Shown piece by piece: positions 56,159-64,000 of a stretch of DNA of 64,000 bases. A program made the position numbers and the translations under genes. Numbering within the stretch: position 1 is the first letter of the stretch; each line of letters begins with the position of its first letter. The notes beneath the pieces are model-generated. The model did no database searches, had not been told where the DNA came from, and worked only from the letters and a program-made list of their open reading frames with translations. Origin of the DNA: Moniliophthora roreri (Eukaryota > Basidiomycota > Agaricomycetes > Agaricales > Marasmiaceae); the NCBI GenBank assembly GCA_001466705.2, contig LATX02000078.1, positions 744,001-808,000 on the forward strand. The letters run 5' to 3'.

Positions 56159-58497
56159 CACACACACACTCTCTCTGAGTCTGAGTCTCTTTTTTCCTTA
56201 GGATACGTTTTATTCGCCCACCTGCAAAGCAAAAACTTCCTTGTCTGTGGTGCACTGGACCATAGCTTATGATTTAAAGACATCTGAAATCATGGCTTGG
56301 AATCCGAGCTCTCTACACCTCGCAACCTTGTTCCAATATTAAAGCTTGCTTGGCTCAGGTCTGAGCGTAACCGACATCCCTGGAATGTACGAGGCCCTGA
56401 TCATTCAGAGATGCCGTGGACCTGTGTAGGACAACAGGGTGTTGAGACATGAAAAGTCGTGAAGTTGGGGTATAGGGATTCAACTGAATGGGCCTCCTTC
56501 GCAGAGTGTGTGTCTTTTTTTTTTCTTTTTCCTGGGCGCTGAATGACAAGTGTTACTATTAGATATCAAACTTATCGAATGCCCTTACTTATCGTTGAAC
56601 TCCCCATTCTTGACAACGGGTTCTTCACCGTTCACTCAATACAAATTCGCGCATTGTCGCACTTTTGCTGAATACAGAATTATATTCGACTGCATGCAAA
56701 GCATACGAGATCTCGACCTAGGGATAGCTATCCATTCACCATTTTGGCACTATTTCACCGATTAAAGGCGTTCTTCAGAACTCAAATATGTCATTCAGTA
56801 TCATCCTAGAACAACAGAAAGATCCCAGTGTGTTTTGGTTAGGCCTGTAAAACGGAGATAAATCCTGGCAGAGAGTTCTTATGCTCGGACCGCCTTGATC
56901 CGTGTCCAAGTCGAGCGACTGCCATTTAGGGAACCAATCAGAGCACGAGGAGGAACAGCGAGCAGGCATCTCTTGCATACAGGACACTACAAAACACTCT
57001 CTTGCTACTATAGTACACACAGAAGGAACATTTATTACTCGTAAGAACATATAGTCCATCTTTTAGCTCAAAATATTCATACTTGACACTCACAGCACTT
57101 TTGAGAGTGTGCCAGGCAGCTAGAGACGCAATTCAGAGACTCCTCCCCATCCAAAAGAGTACTTCAGTATGCTCTTGTGTACAAAAGGTGTATCCAAGCC
57201 AATTTTCAGCTATATATCTGCACTCTGTAGCGCTCTATATGCAAGAGATGCCTGCTCGCTGTTCCTCCTCGTGTTCTGATTGGTTCCCTAAATGGCAGTC
57301 GCTCGATTTGGACACGGATCAAGGCGGTCCGAGCAAATTTTCGATCATAAGAACTCTCTGCCAGGATTTATCTCCGTTTTACAGGCCCTTCTGTACATGC
57401 TTGTCATCGTCACAGAACGGGTGCGGGAACAGGCCTATGTTTTGGTGTGCATGGCCAGAGTTACGGGTGCCAGATCTGCGGGTTACTCTTAAAGTTGCAG
57501 ACAGTGTATTAACACTACGCCTCAGACAATCAAACTCATATTCAGCTCGACTCTAAACTCAGTCGTTCGGCCTCTAATCCCCAGTGCCTTGCATACGTTT
57601 CTGCGTTCTTCGATTTATCAAGCAGCAAGACGTCAAACATGATTGCTGTGGGTCACCATTGGATGACGTTTGCCGTCCGTTGTTGAAAAAGCGGTGCGAG
57701 GAAAGGTCACCAAGAGGTTCATAGCCCAACAGGTAACAGTATATTTAATCTTACGACGTTGGCTTAGGACTCGTCTGCGTCAGCCTTATATACGCTGGAC
57801 AAGCTATGTTGGCTTACACCTGAACGCATATGTGAATGGTATCGCCTCAAAACAGAGGTAACCACAAGCTTTCCTGTTGGTTTTGTCATATCCCGTTCAC
57901 GAAAAGAGATAGATGTTCATCAGTCTTCTAAGCAAATAGTGTCTCCGCAGACCCTGCGGTGGCTCTTTGTCTGGTGATTAGCTAGTAGGTGCCTCCTGGT
58001 TACTCCACGGTGCTTATGATATGCCTTAGACCTTCCTAGAGCCCGCGTCACGGTGTGGGTCTATTTATCTCCATTGATTGCAATGGGAGCACCTCATGAG
58101 GGACAGCCTCAGCGGACTCTGTGTTTCCAGTGGCATGCTGTTTTGACGTTTTGATTTTCCTAAGGGAGCCACCCTCTTTTAACCCTCTCAACTGCCGTGA
58201 TCGACCCATTTAGCTGTTTGTCTGTACAAAGGGCCATGCAATCCATCCGTCATGCTCATGGCACCAGTCTTTGTAGATCACCCATGCGGGCCGAACTGGG
58301 AACATTTTAACCGCTGAGCAAAGGCATCACACATTCAGGGTAGTATGTTGGTTTGACCTTCCATTTATTCATGCAGAAACTTCTAGGACTACAAAATGAC
58401 ATAAAATCCTTCCAGGTAGATGCATACGGTATGCGTGAATCTCCAAACATAGCAACTTGAATGCAGAGAAAGAGAACATCGTGAATTAGTCATTACT
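56159..58497. other. intergenic with inverted repeat, no gene seen
   Basis: 2.3 kb downstream of the retrotransposon. It starts with a CA/TC microsatellite and contains the inverted repeat described separately. No coding pattern was recognised. Confidence 0.5.
56841..57387. repeat. imperfect inverted repeat, arms ~140-150 bases
   Basis: 56841-56979 is the reverse complement of 57238-57387, with a few substitutions and a 12-base insertion ('aaattttcgatc') in the right arm. The arms are separated by about 258 bases. Transcripts could fold into a long hairpin. It could be a foldback or miniature transposon or an inverted duplication; no flanking target duplication was found. Confidence 0.8.
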
Positions 58498-59630
58498 TCA
58501 ATTCACTCGAATAATCGCCCTCCACAACGAGTCCAGCCATTGTTCAACAGTAACGAGCTTGTCATAGCCCCGATCGCCCGTAAAGCCACCAACAGTCAAG
58601 GCAAAATGCGCGACAGAGACTGGAAAGGGGCGAATGAGATGGTTTATTATAGATTCGGAGGACTAAGATACGTACCAGCTGCAATTATAGCTGCCACAGA
58701 AGCAACTGAATACCCCTTATCACCTGAACGTGCGGGCGGAGTGATGAGAATCGGTGGCTCCTCTGATTTCAACAGCTTGTCCTGGTCTAATTCGCTTTGA
58801 AGCATAGCGTTGAAAAGACCTCCATTGAGATGGAAGACCCGGTTTGCTTCAGCAGCAATGGAAGCTAGAAATGGAAGGATCAGTATTCTTTCACTTTCAA
58901 AGGATAAATTAGATACACGTACCCTTCAGTTCGGCATTGTCACCAGCACCCACATTCATTCCTGCACGGAACCAATCCTTGATCCGCTTCATCTCCCCTT
59001 GATTGGCCGATTTCGAAGATTTGAGTTCCTTGAAGGCGTAAAATGAAAGACCTTGTCCGCTCGCTTCGTCGAGATCGTACGCCTTGGCAATTGTGTGCCG
59101 GATCGTTTGACCACCACTGAGATCCCCGAGGTATCGAACGTATGCATGAGCAAGCAATGCTGAAGGATCTTTCGAGTCCGATAGCTCGTGTATGCGATTG
59201 ACATAGTCGGTTAATCCTTCAGGTGCTGTCGCAAGCAGGGAGGTATGAATGGGATGTGCCTTCCACGAATCCTCCGGAACCTGCAGGAGGTGAGAAATAT
59301 CGGAAGATAGAGCCGGCGCTCGCTCCAGCAATGGGGGATTATAAGTGGGCTCCAGTACGGTGTTTGTGGCGTGCTTCTCCAATGCCAACTCGAGCGCCCT
59401 AGTAAAGAAAAGGGGTTATCGTCATTGAATGAATTCCAAAGTCATTTTGTCGTCACTCACGCATAAACATGCCAGAGCATCATCAAAAAGCGAATATACT
59501 CCTCCTTGGTTACTTTGCCTGACAACAAAGCTGTCGCAGCAGCACTTGCTTCGATATTCTCGTGTGCTTCCTTTGTGCATTCTCGGAGAACGTCGCTGAG
59601 AGGCCTGGAAAAGTCGATAGTACTGGACAT
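58498..59630 (-). CDS. heme oxygenase
   Basis: Breaks heme down to biliverdin, CO and iron; fungal members are ER-anchored and serve iron reuse. The start at 59630 gives MSSTIDFSRPLSDVLRECTK then 'EAHENIEAS', whose His is the proximal heme ligand. 'IRFLMMLWHVYA' joins, across the intron at about 59402-59461, to 'ALELALEKHA'. Then comes 'AHAYVRYLGDLSGGQTI', the conserved distal-helix GDLSGGQ motif, 'KLKSSKSANQGEMKRIKDWF'-like text and 'ANRVFHLNGGLFNAML'. The last exons give 'GYSVASVAAIIAA', a short hydrophobic stretch, and after an intron 'FTGDRGYDKLVTVEQW', ending 'RAIIRVN' with a stop at 58498-58500. Length and motif order fit the family. No lesion seen. Confidence 0.93.
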
Positions 59631-60143
59631 GGTTGGTCTGGGAGCAGTGGGTTACTATAAGGGAGGGCCCTTTGGTAGTTGTGGTACAAGGGAAGATTGG
59701 GTGTGCGTAACCACTTGCAGCAGGAGATATTTAAAAGGCCCAAAAAGGCTTGTCGACTGCTGTAAGGTCGAATGCCGTGTCGAAAGTCTTGATCGATGCA
59801 TTGATGACTGATGCCCGTGCGATATCTTATCAGATATGATACCATATATCTTATCTTCTCGTCATTCGGGCCTGGGTGGGTCTAGACAGTGACGAGAGCA
59901 AAAAACCGGCCGCCGAGGGTGCTGTTTTACAGAAAGTCCTATGTAAATACATGAGGAAAACTAATATACAACCGAATGTCTAGAAAGTCCCTGATATTGA
60001 TGGTTCAAAGCCCAAGTTTCTAAGAAAAGGGGAAATCGCTTATGAAGGTCGAAAAATTATGATCCCTGAGAAGAATACAGTATATCACGGTGACTCGGCC
60101 GCAGCAAACAACTGACAGTGGTATTCTTAGCTCCTTTAGTCCT
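59631..60143. other. intergenic, no gene seen
   Basis: Promoter side of the heme oxygenase gene. The sequence 'gatatcttatcagatatgat' at about 59820 carries GATA-type motifs on both strands (tatc and gata several times within 40 bases), possible sites for a GATA factor of the kind that controls iron genes in fungi. Confidence 0.45.
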
Positions 60144-60972
60144 CTAGAGTGGGACTACACTTACAGCTGATGCATCCACTTGGTTAATACTAGGCGTGGA
60201 CGGTATAGAATTTGCCCGAGCCCTGATCCGAGAAGAATTGGCTGTAGATACGGGTACGTTCACGTTCACGGTCGGCGTCGTTGCGGGTGACCTCGATCTT
60301 GATTGAGACCGACTCGATTTTTGATTTTTGAGTGATGTCTGAAATCGTTCAGCTACGAGCCTTCGCGTTAGTCTATAATAAGTGAGTATGAAGTAACAGT
60401 ACATACGCCTTTCCGTACCCATGAGGACTCCTCCTCCGATGACTCGCCAGGTAATGGGATAGAATCCTCTCTTGCGACTAGCTTCTAGGGGTGATAGAGG
60501 CTTTTGAGGGAGACCTGCCTCGTCTGATTCATAGCTTGCAGCGCTGGTAGAAGTACCAAATCGCTTCGTCGCTGGATCTGTGTGGATGCTCGAAAGCAGG
60601 TAAGTATCTACTTCCAACTTAAACCGAATCGCCACTTACAACGTACACGTATCTCCCTTCGGACATGATTTCCTTGAGCCGTTGTAATATTTGCAGGGTT
60701 TTGCTATGGCCAAGGGTGACGGGTTTAGTTTTCAGGTCAATGCGGATGCGGAACCTGTGACTGACTTTTGTACATCTTGGTTCTGGACCGCGGTCTTGAT
60801 GGTGCTGACAAGTCGCTCTCATGTTGGACGGGAGGCAATGAACCGGAAGAAAGCTTTGGAAGACAGTAAACGGGTTCATCGGGATACGAGTAGTAGTGCG
60901 ACGCCGCAAGATATTCATAGCTTGGCCAGTAGCTAGGAGACGGGAGATATATTGCTGGCACAGGGTTTCCAA
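60144..60972 (-). CDS. hypothetical protein (unrecognised, probably incomplete model)
   Basis: Two adjoining minus-strand segments look coding. The upstream one (60619-60972) contains 'FRIRIDLKTKPVTLGHSKTL' followed by 'QILQRLKEIMSEGRYVYV'. The next (60144-60635) begins with 'FKLEVDTYLLSSIHTDPATK' and has 'PLSPLEASRKRGFYPITWRV' then 'IGGGVLMGT', a possible short membrane segment, and an Arg/Ser-rich C-terminus ('KSSRSQSRSRSPATTPT'). A short intron near 60630-60645 would join them. The true start may lie further right, as far as 61280. I do not recognise a family. Confidence 0.4.
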
Positions 60973-62905
60973 AAGACGGGGAAGGATGTGATCCTGCAGC
61001 TAGTTGTCATGGTAAGCAATATCTCAGGTCAAAGGCCCCGCGATGAACGCACTGAACTCGTGTATTGATTCGCTATCAGGAATGGTGCTCAAGAGCGGTT
61101 CGTGTGTTGCCTCTGTTCAAGTGCTGGTTAGCTGAGATGTCACACGGATTATGGACACATACCCTCCGAACTGTGATCGCTGTCGATGTGTCTGAAGCGA
61201 CAACCACCGCCATTCCTACAATATCCCGCCAGATAGAAGCGACATGGCCTCGAGTGCTGAAGCAGAATGGGGTCACTAGCGATGATATGTGCGAAATCGC
61301 ATTGTTCTTCGTTTTTAGGACAAGTATTTGACTGGAAATATCTGCACGGTTTTGCTAATGAAAAGGTTCAGCGTGTCGCCGAATATGATGAAAGGTGATC
61401 CTTACTGTGTCGGTTTCTTGACGCTTTCGTGATTACCCTCTTTTCCATCTCTCTTCCTGAAGACTGCGACGGGCAGGCTATAGGGAAGTACAAAACGTCA
61501 TACAACAAGAATGAATCCCTTGTGCTTTTATAATTCGGCAGAGTAGGCGGTCGGTAATTTTAGGGAAGCTTCGGTAATAACACAAGGCTAGTGATGTATC
61601 ATAGACATCCAGCGGGATGAAGTAGCTATTCGGACGCTTGGTACCCGAGGCGAGGTGAGATGCTTTGACTTTCTGGACGGACAATGGTTTTATGTACCAG
61701 TCGAGGATTTGGAATAAGGAAGGAAAGCCGTAAACTGGAGACTGATCTGAATCATGATTCACACTTGTAATGTATGCGGTTTCGCGGGGCGCCTTGAGAC
61801 AAAGTTTCCTGCCATGTGGTGCCATGGATAGCTGGGGGCGAGGACATCGTTCCCAGTCCTAGTGGCAATGGCCGAGATGTTTTCGGGCATATCTGATCCC
61901 AGCGTGACTTGCAGTACAACAATAAAAGAGAATCTGACCGTTTCCGAGCATCCTAGTTATTGTCAAATCAACAGATGGCAGATATGGGGTTTTCACACCA
62001 ATACACGCATACGTACCTGATTTTATTGTCTTTTACTGGTACTAGGCCCTGAGTGAGATTTGGCCAAGTCGTGATCGTAGATCTCCTTTGTGCTTTGCCA
62101 GTGACGTTTTTGGGTCATTCTTGGGGACAGGATGCACGAAAATGCCGATTGGTAATACCATTGATAGTAACAAGGATTCCGAGAAACTCGCAAAGCGAAC
62201 GCGCTTTCACTGCTTTCCGTTATAAATCAATGAATGTAGTCGGGCTGAGTTCAAAGTTTCGAGCTTGTTCAGGTCTCTACACGAGTCCTATACACGGGGA
62301 AGGAGCATTATCGAATCCAAAGTATGAGTGTACGCGATATGAAGTAATCTTGGGCCGCAGAGTTGGCCAGGCCATCTTCTTATCGCCTAGGACTTGCTTA
62401 AGAGCTCCGCAGAAGGATATATTATGCCAGAAGGCGCGAATTCAGTCGAGGGCATGACTGCACGTGAGACGCAGGAGAATGGGCCTTAAGAATCAAGACA
62501 ATCCCGTGAACTAAAGAGTGAGACCTGACGACACAGCACCTGAGTAGTCGGGTTGTCTTTCGGTCGCTGCATATATACGCTTGAGCAGGCACGGATATAC
62601 TGAGTCGAAATCTTCAGTGGACTTGTATGACCCCGAGCAATAGCCAGTCACTCTGGCTTTTGAAGTTCAATGAACAAGTTATTCACGAAAATTGAGATAC
62701 ATCACGCACTACGTTCTTGCTTGGAACCTGCAGGGTTGCAGAGCCCTTGTCCAATTGTAGTTGAGAGAGAGAGAAAATTCTGACCCTAACCCACGAGCGA
62801 CAGGCCGGCCGCAGGCCGGATGACGTCTGGAACAATCCAGTAAAGATCTGCTCGTGTCGCCAACCACCTGAACTTTCTTTCTTCAGCACCATCACCATCC
62901 CAGGA
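60973..62905. other. intergenic or unresolved, no gene recognised
   Basis: Contains short frames on both strands, for example minus 61478-61825, none with a domain pattern. Its left part may include 5' exons of the minus-strand hypothetical gene. A 'gagagagagagaaa' tract lies near 62764. Confidence 0.4.
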
Positions 62906-64000
62906 ATGCGCAGACTAGTCATGACCTGGGACGTTCATATGTCTGCTCTTGCTCTATTTCTCCTTTTCTTTACCCAGGCGAACTGCCTCACAGCCGAGGA
63001 ATTCTCCGCCAAGTTTTCGCTTAACATTAGCTCTGAAAAGGGCTGGTTTCGCTGGGCATGGGGTGCAGAAAGCACGGTTTCCGTTGTGGATCGATCTCCT
63101 GTAATATCGTTCGCTTCAAGACCAGGTGTGTTATCCAAGGTTATTTATAACAGGCACGGCAAACTTATGAAATTGCAAAACATCCAGCCGCCTTTGGGGA
63201 AGAAATTAATGGTCCTATCCTTGGATACGTGTTACCACTGTCTTCTTTCACCGAGCAATGTGCGAACAGGTCGCTCAACGATCCCCCTTCCAACTTTGGA
63301 TGCCCTACACTTTGTGTCTCAGGCCCTAATGAGCCAGACCCCTCTGAACCATGGATTGCGCTTGTGCAACGAGGCAAATGTGAATTTGTCAACAAAGTCC
63401 GAGAAGCACAACGGTTGGGTGCACGAGCTGTTGTCGTTGGTGGGGATAATCCTGAAGTTTCTGGGTTTCCTGATACCCTTGTGAACATGTATAGTCCAGG
63501 TCAGTCCCATTGATCGTCAATCATCCATGTTGATTAACCTGCTTTTCATAGCACAGAGGACTCCTCAGATGTCAGGATAGCAGCCACATTCATAAAATAT
63601 TCTGATTACGTGGAACTATCTACTCTCATAGCTGCGTCGAACACATCTCACGCTGGTCTTAGGACCTTGTCCCTGTTAATTACCGCGGAATACTCGGCAT
63701 GGGAATGGTACTCGTATGACCTCCTTATTTGATTTTCCCTGCAAGTATACTGACAGCTTGCAGGCCTATAGTGACGTTCATCATAATCTTACTATTACCG
63801 TCAATTTTGACGTTCCTCACTCTTCTCATTCACCGCATAAGGGCCGCTCGCGCTGCTCAACGTGAGCGTGCACCTGAAGATATCGTGCACGGTTTGCCGT
63901 GGAGAGTGTGGACAGGTACGGGTTGGGAGAAACATGAGGGCAACGAGGCCCCGGGAAGTGCCGGTGCTGCTGCCTTTGTTGATCTGGAACAAGGGCTCTC
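62906..64000 (+). CDS. PA-domain transmembrane protein, partial at right edge
   Basis: The ATG at 62906 begins MRRLVMTWDVHMSALALFLL, a signal peptide ending near 'TQANCLTAEEF'; an internal Met (MSALALFL...) could be the true start. The ectodomain has 'WAWGAESTVSVVDRSPVISF', and after short introns a protease-associated (PA) domain: 'YVLPLSSFTEQCANRSLNDP', 'WIALVQRGKCEFVNKVREAQ', 'LGARAVVVGGDNPEVSG'. A membrane helix follows ('PIVTFIIILLLPSILTFLTL'), then a cytoplasmic start 'IRAARAAQRERAPEDIVHGL'. The gene runs off the window. This layout (signal, PA, one helix) is that of PA-TM-RING E3 ubiquitin ligases of the endomembrane system; the RING finger would lie beyond 64000 and is not seen. Confidence 0.8.

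Noticed and set aside
61478..61825. Minus-strand frame of 115 codons.
   Set aside because: No domain, no plausible splice partners on either side.
1..64000. CRISPR arrays, bacterial-type operons, rRNA genes.
   Set aside because: None seen; the window is intron-rich fungal nuclear DNA.

Overview
The window is nuclear DNA of a filamentous fungus, most likely a mushroom-forming basidiomycete (Agaricomycetes). Evidence: almost every gene is split by short GT-AG introns of about 50-60 bases; there are several proteins of the kind expanded in Agaricomycetes (N-terminal blocks around 'GYPLW..P.PN..LP.EY', TKL-like kinases with a 'HPNILPFLGV' block, single-pass proteins ending in a PPAY-type tail); and there is a Ty3/gypsy chromodomain retrotransposon. 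All gene models were spliced by eye, so exon borders are approximate unless stated. Three single N bases (49236, 50349, 51174) mark uncertain assembly joins.

Layout. 0.3-2.3 kb: MFS transporter. 2.6-14.75 kb: a direct tandem array of three diverged paralogues (A 3504-6640, B 7618-9746, C 11444-14713), with homologous upstream regions. A and C end in a pair of C2H2-type zinc fingers after a long Ser-rich, basic linker. B has a different basic tail and is followed by the wreck of a zinc-finger tail. 16.0-18.4 kb: a TKL-like protein kinase whose C-terminus carries the same zinc-finger exon pair as C, including a 57-base intron that differs at only 3 positions. 19.7-20.8 kb: histidine phosphatase of the phosphoglycerate mutase type. 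20.8-25.1 kb: gene-poor. 25.1-30.5 kb: secreted or single-pass membrane protein (-), protein-L-isoaspartate O-methyltransferase (-) and, divergently, an auxin-efflux-carrier-like transporter (+). 31-33.4 kb: cytochrome P450, apparently disabled. 34-38.9 kb: small basic protein with an alternating C-terminus (-), DUF6987-type protein (+), DUF155/Rmd1-type protein (+). 39.3-41.4 kb: Agaricomycete-type protein (-). 41.8-44.1 kb: GH85 endo-beta-N-acetylglucosaminidase (+), with a complete model. 44.4-47.2 kb: large single-pass membrane protein (-). 47.2-50 kb: repeat debris. 50.03-56.16 kb: complete but mutated Ty3/gypsy element with 213-base LTRs. 56.8-57.4 kb: inverted repeat. 58.5-59.6 kb: heme oxygenase (-). 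60.1-61 kb: unknown (-). 62.9 kb to the right edge: start of a PA-domain transmembrane protein.

Most genes are unrelated housekeeping or accessory genes. The stretch that belongs together is 2.6-18.4 kb. There one zinc-finger tail is attached to two different N-terminal modules (an Agaricomycete-expanded domain of unknown function, and a protein kinase), with duplication, replacement and decay of that tail visible within 16 kb. This is the best candidate here for a poorly described system: putative nuclear proteins diversified by tail shuffling.
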